In this document: piece after piece, positions 8,675-17,739 of the stretch
Position numbering within the stretch: position 1 is the stretch's first letter
How the letters are laid out: every line of letters starts with the position of its first letter
Assembly (NCBI GenBank): GCA_028277485.1
Contig: JANQGE010000045.1
Span: 1 to 64,000 of the forward strand
Origin: Chlorobium sp.
Lineage (GTDB): Bacteria > Bacteroidota > Chlorobiia > Chlorobiales > Chlorobiaceae
DNA length: 64,000 bases
Reading direction: 5' to 3'
Translations under genes and position numbers: made by a program
Notes under the pieces: generated by a model
The model's input: only the letters and a program-made list of their open reading frames with translations
Database searches by the model: none
Told to the model about the DNA's origin: nothing

Positions 8675-9130
8675 TCACTCTTTCAGAGCCTTGACAGAGA
8701 TTATTTCAAGGATTTCGTCTGACTGAATTTTGAGGTCGTTGGTGATGAAAAAGGAGCAGCCTGATCGGATTGCCGTTGCGTAATGCAGGGCATCGATGAA
8801 TTTCATTCCGCGTTTGCCTCGTAATTGTGCCGCAAGATCGAATGTTTCTCCGTCATGCGGTAGAATTGACAGGAATCTTTCGGTTCTGAAAAATTCCCTG
8901 ATGCTCGCGACAAGTTCAAGGTTGCCGGTCTGATATGGTTTGACCAGTGTTTCCGCGACAGCGGCATCTCCGGTAACACCGATAATTTTTCCTGAGTCAA
9001 TAGCCTGAATGAGCGGTCTGATGACATCAAAGAAGTCAGGATTCCGGTCAAGAAAGTAGACAAAGATGTTGGTATCGAGATATACTCGATGACCAATCAT
9101 GCTGGTGATGGCTTCATCTACCTTTCCCAT
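8675..9130 (-). CDS. vapC: PIN-domain toxin, VapC family
   Basis: Probable Mg-dependent endoribonuclease toxin of a type II toxin-antitoxin pair. The 151-residue product shows the PIN acidic sites: D in VYLDTNIFVYFLD near residue 19, E in AVAETL, D in KFIDALHYATA, and D in FITNDLKI. The start codon overlaps the antitoxin gene by 13 bp, the usual arrangement for translational coupling. An internal ATG after a few residues (MIGHRVYLDTN) is an alternative start. The RNA target cannot be told from sequence. Confidence 0.9.
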   Translation of the reverse strand: MGKVDEAITSMIGHRVYLDTNIFVYFLDRNPDFFDVIRPLIQAIDSGKIIGVTGDAAVAETLVKPYQTGNLELVASIREFFRTERFLSILPHDGETFDLAAQLRGKRGMKFIDALHYATAIRSGCSFFITNDLKIQSDEILEIISVKALKE

Positions 9131-9372
9131 GAATCCTTGTCCCTTTTCAGTTCCTTATCGATCTCCTCAGTTGTTTTACCCCACGTTCCTCTGGCAGCCC
9201 CAGCGTATTCCATCACAGATCGTTTATTTCCTTTTCTGCCAGCCGGGACTAACATTACCACTCCGTTCATATAGGTGATTTCGAGCACGTCATTCGGTTT
9301 GATATCGGCTTCCTCCGCGATGCGGAGCGGAATGGTGATCTGGTTTTTTTGTCTGACTCTGATTTTTTGCAT
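9118..9372 (-). CDS. vapB: AbrB/MazE-type antitoxin, VapB
   Basis: DNA-binding antitoxin of 84 residues. The first 45 residues form a SpoVT/AbrB swapped-hairpin fold (KIRVRQKNQITIPLRI, then DVLEITYMNGVVMLVPA), and the charged C-terminal tail should bind and block the PIN toxin encoded directly downstream. A palindrome and a good promoter lie immediately upstream, consistent with autoregulation by the complex. Confidence 0.9.
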   Translation of the reverse strand: MQKIRVRQKNQITIPLRIAEEADIKPNDVLEITYMNGVVMLVPAGRKGNKRSVMEYAGAARGTWGKTTEEIDKELKRDKDSWER

Positions 9373-9386
9373 CCTTGATGATGTTC

Positions 9387-9433
9387 GTTGGAAAATCCAA
9401 CTTAATTATAATATTCTTACTGATCTCATGCAA
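9387..9433 (-). promoter_or_regulatory. vapBC promoter with overlapping operator palindrome
   Basis: Read on the minus strand, TTGCAT (9433-9428), a 17-bp spacer and TATAAT (9410-9405) form a near-consensus sigma70 promoter. The expected start site falls in GTTGGA-N3-TCCAAC (9401-9387), an inverted repeat a few bases upstream of the vapB AAGGA and ATG. A repressor bound there would block transcription directly. Confidence 0.7.
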
Positions 9434-9543
9434 CGCAGTCTGATACTCCAAAAGGATAGGCATGCTGTCCAGCCATCTCTCCATCAAGCAATCCGGCGTT
9501 TATAACAAAACAGTGTAACAATATTGAGTCTTGGCTATATTAC

Positions 9544-9654
9544 GGGCACATCTATTAATTTGCTGCGCACCAGGATTACTTCGTTGATTGGGTAAGAAAG
9601 GGTTTCTGTGCTCCGTTCGCCTCGCAGCGCTCGCGACAATTTATAGAGGTACCC
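9544..9654 (+). repeat. MITE-like repeat, short form (copy G)
   Basis: It begins GGGCACATCTATTAATTTG and ends CAATTTATAGAGGTACCC, so the ends are inverted repeats. Compared with the long form it lacks the central hairpin block, which is replaced by GGGTAAGAAAGG. The flanks TTAC and TTAT suggest a decayed 4-bp target duplication. It lies between vapB and the LptF/G gene. Confidence 0.85.
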
Positions 9655-9696
9655 TTATTAAACAAATGAGGCGATACCAAGCTCTGCCATGGTTCC

Positions 9697-11019
9697 ATGA
9701 AAATACTCTACCGCTATATACTGAAAGAGCATATCGGTCCCTTTCTGTTTGCGTTTCTTACCATTCTTTTTGTTTTTACGCTGCAGTTTGTTACCCGCTT
9801 TTTTGATCGTTTCGTCGGCAAGGGGCTGGGTTTTGTTGTCGTTGTGGAGCTTATCGCTCTTCAGATTGCATGGATGGTCGTGCTTGCCGCTCCCATGGCG
9901 GTTCTTGTTGCTACCCTGATTGCTTTCGGGAACCTTGCAAACAGTTCTGAAATGACCGTAATGAGGGCCGGAGGACTTTCTCTCTACCGGTTGATCATGC
10001 CTGTTCTGCTGGCCGGAACGGTGCTTGCATTTCTTTTGGAGCGGTTCAATAATATTGTTCTTCCCGAGGCGAACTACCATGCGAAGCTGCTGCTGCGGGA
10101 TATAACAAGAGCAAAACCCAGTTTCGGCCTGACTGAAAATGCTTTTTCAGGGCTTGTGGAAGGGTATTCAATTCTTGTCAGGGAAACCGGGAAAGATGCC
10201 AGTACTCTTAAAGGTGTTACGATTTATGAAAGAAAAAGAGGTGATGAAAAGACTGTTATTACCGCTGAAACGGGGAGTATCGAGTTTACTCCCGATTATC
10301 ATTATCTGATTTTAACCTTGTTTAACGGGGAAATGCACGAGTTGCGAGGTGGAGATAACGAAGAGTACAGGGTTATAACGTTTGACAAGCACCGTTTTGT
10401 TTTTTCATCAACAGGTTATGGTTTCGAGCGTACCGACGGCAGCGAAATGAGAAGGGGCGACCGTGAGCTGTCGGCAAAACAGCTTTACAGTATGGGCATG
10501 AAATTTCGCAAGCGTATGAACGATTCGTTGCTGCATATCGGGGAGCGGCTTAAACGTGAGCAGGAAGCGATCAACTCTTTTCACCAAACCGTCTCAGAAA
10601 ATGCGGCAGGGGTTCGTTATACCCCTCAGCGGAAGGCAAGAGCTCTGGAACAGGTTGAAAAGATGCTTGTGCGGACCGACCGGAAAATCGACCAGATAGA
10701 AGACAGCAGGAAGATGTACAACAAGTATATGGTCGAGTTTCATAAAAAATATGCATTGTCATTTGCCTGTGTTGTGTTTGTTCTGGTCGGGGCTCCTCTC
10801 GGTGTGCTCGCAAAGCGGGGCGGTTTCGGTGTCGGAGCGGGTTTGTCACTGCTGTTTTTTGTTCTTTACTGGTCCCTGCTCATGTTTGGTGAGAAAATGT
10901 CCGACAGAGGTCTGCTTGATCCTGGGGTATCGATGTGGCTCGCCAATTTCGTCATGTTGTTGATGGGACTGTTTGCTCTGTTTCGTGTCTCGGGAGGGAT
11001 TTTTGGTTCCGGCCGCTGA
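9697..11019 (+). CDS. LptF/LptG family lipopolysaccharide export permease
   Basis: Inner-membrane permease of the YjgP/YjgQ family, which with LptB and LptC extracts lipopolysaccharide for transport to the outer membrane. The 440-residue product has N-terminal helices (about 12-110), a periplasmic beta-rich domain (about 140-260), an inserted charged helical stretch (about 265-345) and three C-terminal helices (about 350-430). The N-terminus MKILYRYILKEHIGPF and the EMTVMRAGG motif are diagnostic. Whether it is LptF or LptG cannot be decided here. The helical insertion makes it longer than the usual 350-380 residues. Confidence 0.88.
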   Translation: MKILYRYILKEHIGPFLFAFLTILFVFTLQFVTRFFDRFVGKGLGFVVVVELIALQIAWMVVLAAPMAVLVATLIAFGNLANSSEMTVMRAGGLSLYRLIMPVLLAGTVLAFLLERFNNIVLPEANYHAKLLLRDITRAKPSFGLTENAFSGLVEGYSILVRETGKDASTLKGVTIYERKRGDEKTVITAETGSIEFTPDYHYLILTLFNGEMHELRGGDNEEYRVITFDKHRFVFSSTGYGFERTDGSEMRRGDRELSAKQLYSMGMKFRKRMNDSLLHIGERLKREQEAINSFHQTVSENAAGVRYTPQRKARALEQVEKMLVRTDRKIDQIEDSRKMYNKYMVEFHKKYALSFACVVFVLVGAPLGVLAKRGGFGVGAGLSLLFFVLYWSLLMFGEKMSDRGLLDPGVSMWLANFVMLLMGLFALFRVSGGIFGSGR

Positions 11020-11047
11020 CTGTGCGGTTTGGTTTTCAAAAGGAAAC

Positions 11048-11407
11048 TCATATTTCGCAGAGCTGCTTTTTATTTCCCAGGTCATCGAGACAGACAAAGG
11101 TGATACGGGTGCTGAAAACTGTTTCACGTTTTTCCGTGTCGATACTGCCCTTGTAAACATTGACCATATATTCCACCGAGGTGTTACCTTCACGGGTTTT
11201 TGTGGTTTCAAAGCGGAGAATTGTGCCTGTTCGGATGCTGGTTTTGAACTCGATCTTGTCCATTGCTACTGTTACAAAATTACAGCAGGGATAGTCAAGC
11301 GTCACGGCGATGTATCCTACTTCGTCGATCCATTTCAGCAGGTTGCCGCCGAAAAGATAACCGTAGTGATTCAGGTGTTCCGGGAGGACAAGCTTGTAGT
11401 TTTCCAT
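11048..11407 (-). CDS. Hotdog-fold acyl-CoA thioesterase
   Basis: A 119-residue single hotdog-domain protein. [24 protein letters not shown] matches the catalytic helix region of the YciA/BACH acyl-CoA thioesterases, with Asp in [24 protein letters not shown] follows the fold pattern. It should hydrolyse acyl-CoA in the cytoplasm; the chain length is unknown. It is encoded 24 bp downstream of the RqcH-like gene on the same strand and converges on the LptF/G gene. Confidence 0.85.
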   Translation of the reverse strand: MENYKLVLPEHLNHYGYLFGGNLLKWIDEVGYIAVTLDYPCCNFVTVAMDKIEFKTSIRTGTILRFETTKTREGNTSVEYMVNVYKGSIDTEKRETVFSTRITFVCLDDLGNKKQLCEI

Positions 11408-11431
11408 GGTTATAGTTTCAGGTTTGAAAAG

Positions 11432-13060
11432 TTATCCTTTGTGGGGCGTTACCATAATGACCCTTTCCTTTTCCAGAAGAACCTGACCCGGGGGCATGTT
11501 TCTGGCGCGGCGCACGTATTTTTTCTCGGCATACATTACTGGAACAAGCTCGGAATGTTTAGCGGCCGAATAGAAAGCAGCAATTTCGGCTGCCCTACGG
11601 ATTTCCGTGCTGTTCTGCATCGATGCCCCGCGCAAAATGCAGTGTGATCCCGAGGTGCCTCGAGCATGAAGCCATATGTCGTTTGGTTTTGCAAAGGAAA
11701 AAGTAAGCTGTTCGTTATTTTTTGCGCTTTTACCGACATAAAGCACTGCTTTTTGGGTGACGGCGAATCTCCGGAATGGCAGCTCTCCCTTTTCTTTTTT
11801 TAACATATGCTCAAGCCCGAAAATTTTCAGTGCCGGACGGTGTGCTTCGTAAAAATTCCTCACTTCTGACGGCGTTGAAAGGCCGGCGGAAAGTGCGATC
11901 AGTTTGTCAAGTTCACGTTTCTGTGCTTGTACGGCAGCTTTTCTGTGTATGCCCCCTTCAATTTTTTCCCTGGTTTTCGACGCTTTCCGGAAGTTGGCCG
12001 CCGCGTTTTGCTGCAGGTTCAGCTCGGGTTTCAAGGGGATGACCAAGGATGGAGATGAAGGATCAAAAAAATTGGTGACCGTGATGTTTTCTTTGTTCTT
12101 GTCAGGGCAGTAGAGATTGGCCATGATGAGGTGCCCGTTTCGTTCATACTCATCGGCCTGTTTACGCAGTTTGTCGGGCTGAAAACCAGCCAGTTCACTC
12201 TCGACCTTTTTTCTTTTCTGCCTGAGTTTTCGGTCGAGTTCATGAACAAGTTCTCTGGTTTTCAGATACTGCCATGTTTTGATATGGTAGAAATGCAGAC
12301 ATTCAAGCACGCTGTCAAACATGACGGCGGTTTTCTCTGGATTGTGAAGTATGGAGAACACCGGGCCTTCATCTGTCTCGGGATTTACCCAGGGGCAGGG
12401 ATCGAGCAGTTCATAAAAAAGGGTGGAAAGCTCAGTATGGATATTTTCCGGCGAACATCTGTTTCCACAACGGCGGAGAAGCTCTCTGACGAGGGGGCGG
12501 TCAAAGCCCGGAAGCATCCGTCCCAGTTTTCCGGCTATGTCTCGTGTGCCGGTTTCCCGGTAACGTTGGGTGAAAAGTGCCCGATCGTAAACCAGTGCCT
12601 CGAGTGAGCCGAGAATCTCCGGCTTGATAACGGATTTTTCCTGTCTTTCAACGTTGGAGGTGCTTTTTTTGAAAGCATCGGTGACTCTGCCGCTGGTCTC
12701 CAGGAAAACGTTTGTTTTTGCGCTGAACAGTTGAAGCAAGATGGCATGGTTGTTTTCAAGCGGTAAACGGATTACTCGGTCACACGGGTCGATGATTACT
12801 CCGGAAACCTTTTTTTCGGAGATTTCCGGCATCAGCTCCGCAGTGTTGCGGTGCTTTCTGTTCAGTCCTTGCCTGGTATGGATGCAGAGTGTGGGGTGAC
12901 CGGTAACGACAATGAGCTGCACATGGTCTCCCGTGTTTGTTACCAAGCTTATGGTGATTTCGTTTCTCTGCTGTGAGTACACCTCGAAAACAAAACCTCC
13001 TTCAAGCAGTTCGTGCAGTTCGCGGGCGAGATGGTAGAGCGTGAAATAGTTGCGCAGCAT
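11432..13060 (-). CDS. rqcH: NFACT family protein, RqcH/Rqc2 homologue
   Basis: Ribosome quality-control factor that binds stalled 50S-peptidyl-tRNA complexes and, in characterised members, adds C-terminal alanine tails. The 542-residue product has an N-terminal NFACT-N domain (about 1-170), a helical and coiled-coil middle (about 260-400) and a C-terminal NFACT-R domain with DIWLHARGTSGSHCILR near 460-480. Firmicute relatives were long annotated as fibronectin-binding proteins. Start chosen at MLRNYFTLYHLARELHELL, which fits the family N-terminus. Confidence 0.87.
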   Translation of the reverse strand: MLRNYFTLYHLARELHELLEGGFVFEVYSQQRNEITISLVTNTGDHVQLIVVTGHPTLCIHTRQGLNRKHRNTAELMPEISEKKVSGVIIDPCDRVIRLPLENNHAILLQLFSAKTNVFLETSGRVTDAFKKSTSNVERQEKSVIKPEILGSLEALVYDRALFTQRYRETGTRDIAGKLGRMLPGFDRPLVRELLRRCGNRCSPENIHTELSTLFYELLDPCPWVNPETDEGPVFSILHNPEKTAVMFDSVLECLHFYHIKTWQYLKTRELVHELDRKLRQKRKKVESELAGFQPDKLRKQADEYERNGHLIMANLYCPDKNKENITVTNFFDPSSPSLVIPLKPELNLQQNAAANFRKASKTREKIEGGIHRKAAVQAQKRELDKLIALSAGLSTPSEVRNFYEAHRPALKIFGLEHMLKKEKGELPFRRFAVTQKAVLYVGKSAKNNEQLTFSFAKPNDIWLHARGTSGSHCILRGASMQNSTEIRRAAEIAAFYSAAKHSELVPVMYAEKKYVRRARNMPPGQVLLEKERVIMVTPHKG

Positions 13061-13256
13061 TGCCGATCTGTTGTTTCCAGCCTTTGTTTTTCTTTATTTT
13101 GCTAAAGTGTCAGTTTGTCAAGCCGTATGAAAAGGCTTGGCGGCTAAGGGGCTTGAATGCACAAGGGACAGACCGTTCGACGGCTGAACAGACCAACGTT
13201 TTAAACTTGTCACTCGTTGCTCGCCACTACTTTACCAATGTATTAAAATCCGGTTT

Positions 13257-13781
13257 ATGCCTGAAGATATCCAGCAAGACAGTTGTTGCCAACCCCGCAG
13301 TGGCGGGGAAAGTCGTACCGGCGGGACAAGGCTCGGGTGGCACGAATATTTTATGAATGTTGCCCACCTGATTTCACGAAGGGCAACCTGCACCAGGGGC
13401 CATATCGGAGCGGTGCTTGTCAGGGACAACAATATTCTTTCCACGGGCTACAACGGCGCACCTTCCGGTTTGCCTCATTGCAATGAAACCACCTGCAGGA
13501 TATACCGCAGCACCCATCCCGACGGAACGGTCGAGGAAAACTGTGTCAATACGATTCATGCCGAGATCAATGCCATCGCTCAGGCGGCGAAACACGGGGT
13601 TTCGATCAAAGATGCCGACATCTATATTACAGCCAGTCCCTGTATTCACTGTCTGAAGGTACTGATAAACGTCGGCATTAAAACCATTTACTATGACAAG
13701 CCCTACAAGATCGAGCACATATCGGAACTTCTGCGGCTTTCCGGCGTGAAATTGGTGCAGATACAAGTCGAGAAACCGTAA
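13257..13781 (+). CDS. dCMP deaminase (ComEB-like)
   Basis: Zinc-dependent deaminase converting dCMP to dUMP for thymidylate synthesis. The 174-residue product has the zinc motif HAEINAIAQ (about residue 100) and [10 protein letters not shown] (about 128), plus the substrate-side [12 protein letters not shown]. The N-terminal 25 residues before GWHEYFM are low-complexity and extend beyond ComEB proteins, so an internal start cannot be excluded, although no better ATG exists before the conserved region. It is 13 bp upstream of ribD, another deaminase-fold gene, and probably in the same transcript. Confidence 0.88.
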   Translation: MPEDIQQDSCCQPRSGGESRTGGTRLGWHEYFMNVAHLISRRATCTRGHIGAVLVRDNNILSTGYNGAPSGLPHCNETTCRIYRSTHPDGTVEENCVNTIHAEINAIAQAAKHGVSIKDADIYITASPCIHCLKVLINVGIKTIYYDKPYKIEHISELLRLSGVKLVQIQVEKP

Positions 13782-13794
13782 ACCTCCAACCGAT

Positions 13795-14907
13795 ATGACC
13801 GAAAACGGAGGGGAGCACCGGTATCACGAGCGTTTTATGTCGCGTTGTCTTGAACTTGCCGAAAACGGTTCGGGTTATGTCAGTCCCAATCCTATGGTGG
13901 GTTGTGTCATTGTTTTCGAAGGCCGCATCATCGGTGAAGGCTATCATGAACGATACGGGGGACCGCATGCCGAGGTTAATGCTATTGCTTCTGTGACCGA
14001 CCATCTCCGGCTGCAGCAATCCACCCTTTATGTTAGTCTCGAGCCATGTTCTCATCACGGCAAAACCCCCCCTTGCAGCGACCTTATCATTGAAAAAAAA
14101 ATCCCGAGAGTTGTTGTTGCCAGCAAGGACCCCCATGAGAATGTCGGGGGGCGAGGTGTTCAGAAGCTTCGTGACGCAGGTATCGAGGTTATCGAGGGAG
14201 TTCTTGAAAAAAAGGCCCTGAGGTTGAATGAGGCGTTTATCAAGACCCATGTAAAGAAAATGCCGTTTGTCGCTCTTAAACTTGCACAGACCCTCGACGG
14301 TAAGATAGCGACGGCAAACGGTTTGTCGAAATGGATTACAGGGCGGCAATCCCGGAAACATGTGCACAGGCTGCGGAGTCGCTATGATGCTGTTATGACC
14401 GGATCCGCGACGGTTATAGCCGATGATCCCCTGCTGACGGTAAGACACTGTCCGGGCCGAAATCCTCTGCGGGTTATCCTTGACAGCGGTTTGGAACTGC
14501 CGCACACTGCACAAGTCTTTAATGGCGATGCTCCGACTCTGGTCTTTACCCTCAAGGACAGGGCTGATCACCTGAAGTTCGATCTTTTACGGCAAACGGG
14601 GATCGAGGTTGCATTTGTCAATGAACATGAGGGCGGCCTTGATCTTGGAGAAGTGTTGCGTGTTCTCCATGCAAAAGGAATCCTTTCTGTTTTTGTGGAA
14701 GCAGGTGCCCGGCTCTCAGGTTCCCTGTTGCGGCTCCGTCTGGCCGACAAGATGTATATTTATATAGCACCGAAAGCTTTCGGGGGCGATGGCCTGAGTT
14801 CTTTTTCTCCGCTGGGCGTTGATAACCCGGAAGACGCTTTTAGTGTGAAATTCGAACCACCCCGCTTCTTCGGCGGCGATATCCTGCTTGAAGCCTACGT
14901 TTTGTGA
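13795..14907 (+). CDS. ribD: Bifunctional riboflavin biosynthesis deaminase/reductase
   Basis: Carries out the second and third steps after GTP cyclohydrolase II in riboflavin synthesis: deamination of the pyrimidine, then NADPH-dependent reduction of the ribosyl group. The 370-residue product has an N-terminal CDA-fold domain (about 10-145) with zinc motif HAEVNAI and [12 protein letters not shown], and a C-terminal RibD_C reductase (about 150-368) with [12 protein letters not shown] and [13 protein letters not shown]. No FMN riboswitch is visible upstream, consistent with placement behind the dCMP deaminase gene. ribE lies at 27145 in another cluster. Confidence 0.95.
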   Translation: MTENGGEHRYHERFMSRCLELAENGSGYVSPNPMVGCVIVFEGRIIGEGYHERYGGPHAEVNAIASVTDHLRLQQSTLYVSLEPCSHHGKTPPCSDLIIEKKIPRVVVASKDPHENVGGRGVQKLRDAGIEVIEGVLEKKALRLNEAFIKTHVKKMPFVALKLAQTLDGKIATANGLSKWITGRQSRKHVHRLRSRYDAVMTGSATVIADDPLLTVRHCPGRNPLRVILDSGLELPHTAQVFNGDAPTLVFTLKDRADHLKFDLLRQTGIEVAFVNEHEGGLDLGEVLRVLHAKGILSVFVEAGARLSGSLLRLRLADKMYIYIAPKAFGGDGLSSFSPLGVDNPEDAFSVKFEPPRFFGGDILLEAYVL

Positions 14908-14973
14908 TTCGCGTTACAGCTTCCTGCTTTTTCCCGAATTTGGTTTTATCGGGTGTTTTTCATATCATTCACA

Positions 14974-15017
14974 ATATGGTCATATCAATATATATCCCTG
15001 CGGTTATATGGCCATAT
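14974..15017. promoter_or_regulatory. Two 12-bp palindromes upstream of the porin gene
   Basis: ATATGGTCATAT (14974-14985) and ATATGGCCATAT (15006-15017) differ by one base, and the second is a perfect palindrome. Their centres are 32 bp apart, close to three helical turns, so a dimeric regulator could bind both on the same face of the DNA. They lie about 95-135 bp before the porin ATG. No regulator is identified. Confidence 0.55.
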
Positions 15018-15108
15018 AAAGGGGTGGATAAATAGGGACTTCACAAAAACGTTTTCAACAGAAAGGAAGAGAAAAAACAGCAACACAAACACTTAAGAAA
15101 GCAGCAAC

Positions 15109-16116
15109 ATGAAGAAAAAAATCTTGTCACTATTGTGCCTGGTCATGGTCTGGGCAATTCCGTCTGTCGTTAAAGCAGAAACGAAGCCGAAAGTCACCGT
15201 CTACGGTAATCTCCGCTACTCTTTCAATTATATCGATGAAGATGGCGTTGGTGGCAATCTTGAGCGTTGGAGAGGGACAGACAATGTTTCCCGTTTCGGT
15301 GTCAAAGGTTCTTACGGAAGCGATGATGTTAGTGCATTTGTACATCTCCAGGTTGGTGCACCCTCAGACAGGGATGGACAAGGAGACGGGTTTAACCAGC
15401 GCTTCTTTTTCGGAGGACTCAAGGGCTCTTTTGGTAAGGTTACCTACGGCCGTATGACCAACGCTTACAAGTTCCCTGGTTTTGCACTTGATCCTTTCTA
15501 TGATCTTTCCCGCATCAACGCAGGCGGCGCGTTCGGCGGCGGCGGTGCATCCTACGGTTTGTCACCTGCAACCAACGGATTTACCGATAACTCGTTGCAG
15601 TATTTCACACCTGATTTGGACGGGTTCAAACTTGTCGGCGGTATTGCTTTTGAAGACGCCACTGATGATAATGAACTCGCTTACCTTGTTGGCGGATCCT
15701 ACAACGGCGGCTGTTTTAACATCGGTGCAGTCTATGCCGACAACCCTGAAGATGCTGGTGTATATCCCGGTATTGCAGTTGACGGCAATGCTATCCGTGC
15801 TTATGCAACCTACAAGTGCGAGGATTGGAAAGCAGGTGTTTCCTATGAAAACATCGATACAGGTGCTTTGGAAGATGTCAGCTACCTGTATGTAACCGGT
15901 ACGGCTATGATGGACGATACCGATTTGTCGCTCTCGGTCGGTTATGTTGATGACGGAGCGGCTGAAGGGTTCGGTATCGCCGGTGGTGCATTCTATAATG
16001 TTCTCGACAATGCTAAGGTCTATGCAATGGCGAGCTATGCCGATCTTGAGTCGGATAGTGCACCGTACGTTTTTTCAGTAGGCGCCATCTACAACTTCAG
16101 CTTTACCGCCAACTAA
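15109..16116 (+). CDS. Outer-membrane beta-barrel porin
   Basis: A 335-residue protein with a classic signal peptide (KKK, hydrophobic core, cleavage after about residue 23 at VKA-ET) and a barrel of alternating short amphipathic strands, beginning KVTVYGNLRYSFNYID and ending in YNFSFTAN. GLKGSFGKVTYGRMTNAYKF resembles the L3-loop region of Gram-negative porins. Glycine-rich and acidic loops are frequent. It should let small solutes cross the outer membrane; specificity is unknown. It is monocistronic, between a 200-bp upstream region with paired palindromes and a strong terminator. Confidence 0.85.
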   Translation: MKKKILSLLCLVMVWAIPSVVKAETKPKVTVYGNLRYSFNYIDEDGVGGNLERWRGTDNVSRFGVKGSYGSDDVSAFVHLQVGAPSDRDGQGDGFNQRFFFGGLKGSFGKVTYGRMTNAYKFPGFALDPFYDLSRINAGGAFGGGGASYGLSPATNGFTDNSLQYFTPDLDGFKLVGGIAFEDATDDNELAYLVGGSYNGGCFNIGAVYADNPEDAGVYPGIAVDGNAIRAYATYKCEDWKAGVSYENIDTGALEDVSYLYVTGTAMMDDTDLSLSVGYVDDGAAEGFGIAGGAFYNVLDNAKVYAMASYADLESDSAPYVFSVGAIYNFSFTAN

Positions 16117-16172
16117 GTGAAATAACGGTTGTAATTATCCCTGGTTCGGCCGTTAACAACATTCAGAATACA

Positions 16173-16213
16173 CCGGACTGCTCCTCTCTGGAGGGCAGTC
16201 CGGTTGTTTTTTT
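16173..16213 (+). terminator. Rho-independent terminator of the porin gene
   Basis: CCGGACTGC pairs with GCAGTCCGG around a CTCTCTGGAG-type loop, then TTGTTTTTTT. Confidence 0.9.
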
Positions 16214-16339
16214 AGGGCGTTCCTTTTTATTATCTTTTTCATGGTCAGGGTTCTTGCGTTTTTGTTGGGAGGACACGATGTCTCAAGAATTGGCCTTTTA
16301 TGCAGAAGCTTTCCTAACTTACAAACCCATTGATTAGTT

Positions 16340-16765
16340 ATGAGCGATATGATAAATCGTATTATCCAGAACGACGACCTTGGCAAGCTGCTTATTCGCC
16401 TCCCGGTGGCCGGTCTGATGATATTTCACGGGATTCACAAGCTTAAAAACGGGCTTGGATTTATTGAAAAATCTCTTGTTGACGCCGGATTGCCAGCATA
16501 CATGTCCTATGGTGTGTTTGTTGGCGAGATAGTGGCTCCTCTGCTTATCATTCTTGGTGTTTTTGCACGCCCTGCTGCTTTAATCGAGGCTTTTGTCATG
16601 GTCGCTGCAATTTATCTTGTACATACCGGCGACCTGTTTTCGCTGACGAAACACGGCGGTCATGCTCTGGAGCTCCAGTTTCTTTATCTGTTCGGTTCCC
16701 TGGCAATTGTTTTTCTCGGTTCAGGGCGGTATAGCCTTTCCAGAGGAAAGGGATTGTGGGATTGA
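16340..16765 (+). CDS. DoxX family membrane protein
   Basis: A 141-residue inner-membrane protein with about four transmembrane helices. [21 protein letters not shown] and [17 protein letters not shown] are typical of the DoxX family, and a conserved His-rich site ([15 protein letters not shown]) lies near the third helix. The biochemical role is not settled; relatives are linked to thiosulfate:quinone oxidoreductase and to redox stress complexes. It stands alone, upstream of tpx and separated from it by two repeats. Confidence 0.85.
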   Translation: MSDMINRIIQNDDLGKLLIRLPVAGLMIFHGIHKLKNGLGFIEKSLVDAGLPAYMSYGVFVGEIVAPLLIILGVFARPAALIEAFVMVAAIYLVHTGDLFSLTKHGGHALELQFLYLFGSLAIVFLGSGRYSLSRGKGLWD

Positions 16766-16810
16766 TTCAAAATATCTCCCCTCCTTTTTGTTACTTTCAG
16801 GCAAGCATAA

Positions 16811-16923
16811 GGGCACCTCAATTTGTTGCACGCCCTGATTACTTCATTGGTCGGATAAGAAAGGGTTTCTGCGCTCCGTCCGCCTTGTACTCAAGTCGCT
16901 CACGACAATAAATAGAGGTGCCC
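16811..16923 (+). repeat. MITE-like repeat, short form with 4-bp target duplication (copy E)
   Basis: It begins GGGCACCTCAATTTGTTGC and ends CAATAAATAGAGGTGCCC. ATAA stands immediately on both sides, as expected of a target-site duplication. It carries the same internal deletion as the copy at 9544. Confidence 0.9.
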
Positions 16924-17024
16924 ATAATCAGCGAACATTGTCTTTGCGGGAACTTTGTTGTGTTATTCCCTGTTTTGGCGTACTGTTTTCCACTATAATT
17001 GAAGCACAATCTTTTCAGCTAAAA

Positions 17025-17112
17025 GGCGCCTCTATATAAATTGTCGTGAGTCCCGATTTCTTTCATTTCCCCAGCACAGTAATCAGGTGCACAACGAATT
17101 AATAGAAGTACC
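17025..17112 (+). repeat. Decayed MITE-like repeat (copy F)
   Basis: The ends GGCGCCTCTATATAAATTG and AATTAATAGAAGTACC are recognisable terminal repeats, but the 88-bp body has diverged. It stops just upstream of the tpx ribosome-binding site. Confidence 0.6.
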
Positions 17113-17129
17113 ATAAAAAAGGAGAAATC

Positions 17130-17630
17130 ATGACCGATATTACATTAAAAGGAAATCCTGTTTCAACCGTCGGCGAGTTGCCTGCTGTAGGGACGGCCGC
17201 ACCCTCGTTTACCCTCGTGAAAAAAGATCTATCCGAAGCCAACTTGGCTGACTTTGACGGAAAAAAGGTGATACTGAACATTTTCCCGAGCCTCGATACC
17301 CCTGTCTGTGCAGCTTCCGTGAGACGTTTCAATCTCGAAGCGTCAAGCCTTCCCGATACGGTAGTTCTCTGTATTTCGGCCGATCTTCCTTTTGCCCACA
17401 AGCGCTTTTGTGAAGTTGAAGATATTGAGAATGTTGTTTCCCTTTCGGTGTTCCGTTCCCCTGAATTCGGCACTGATTACGGTGTTACCATGGTCGACGG
17501 TCCTCTCAGAGGGATTCTGGCCCGCGCAATAGTTATCATTGACGGCGACGCCAAGGTTATCTATACGGAAATGGTTCCTGAAATAACCCAGGAACCCGAT
17601 TACGAAGCAGCCCTGAAGGCGATGGTTTAA
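17130..17630 (+). CDS. tpx: Thiol peroxidase (atypical 2-Cys peroxiredoxin)
   Basis: Thioredoxin-dependent peroxidase that removes hydroperoxides. The 166-residue product matches Tpx in length, with the peroxidatic site FPSLDTPVCAASVRRF (Cys near 60) and a resolving Cys in FAHKRFC near 94. A good AAAGGAG precedes the ATG. It is monocistronic, with a strong terminator directly behind the stop. A protective role fits an anaerobe that also encodes a cbb3 oxidase. Confidence 0.96.
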   Translation: MTDITLKGNPVSTVGELPAVGTAAPSFTLVKKDLSEANLADFDGKKVILNIFPSLDTPVCAASVRRFNLEASSLPDTVVLCISADLPFAHKRFCEVEDIENVVSLSVFRSPEFGTDYGVTMVDGPLRGILARAIVIIDGDAKVIYTEMVPEITQEPDYEAALKAMV

Positions 17631-17687
17631 AAAAAGCTGACGCTGTATTTCACATGATTCTTTAGAAATACAGCGTCAGCTTTTTTT
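17631..17687. terminator. Strong bidirectional terminator between tpx and the cluster
   Basis: A perfect 21-bp inverted repeat (17631-17651 and 17665-17685) with a 13-nt loop, bordered by A and T runs. It can end tpx on the plus strand and the zinc-ribbon gene on the minus strand. Confidence 0.9.
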
Positions 17688-17739
17688 GCATTTGTTCCTC
17701 TGTACGTCGAATACTTTTAATTCTTGCTCACAATATTTG

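Noticed and set aside
10973..11647. 224-residue plus-strand frame across the thioesterase and RqcH genes
   Set aside because: Antisense to two well-supported proteins and lacks family features.
13061..13256. Possible FMN riboswitch upstream of ribD or ribE
   Set aside because: No RFN-element conserved blocks are seen before the dCMP deaminase/ribD unit or before ribE.
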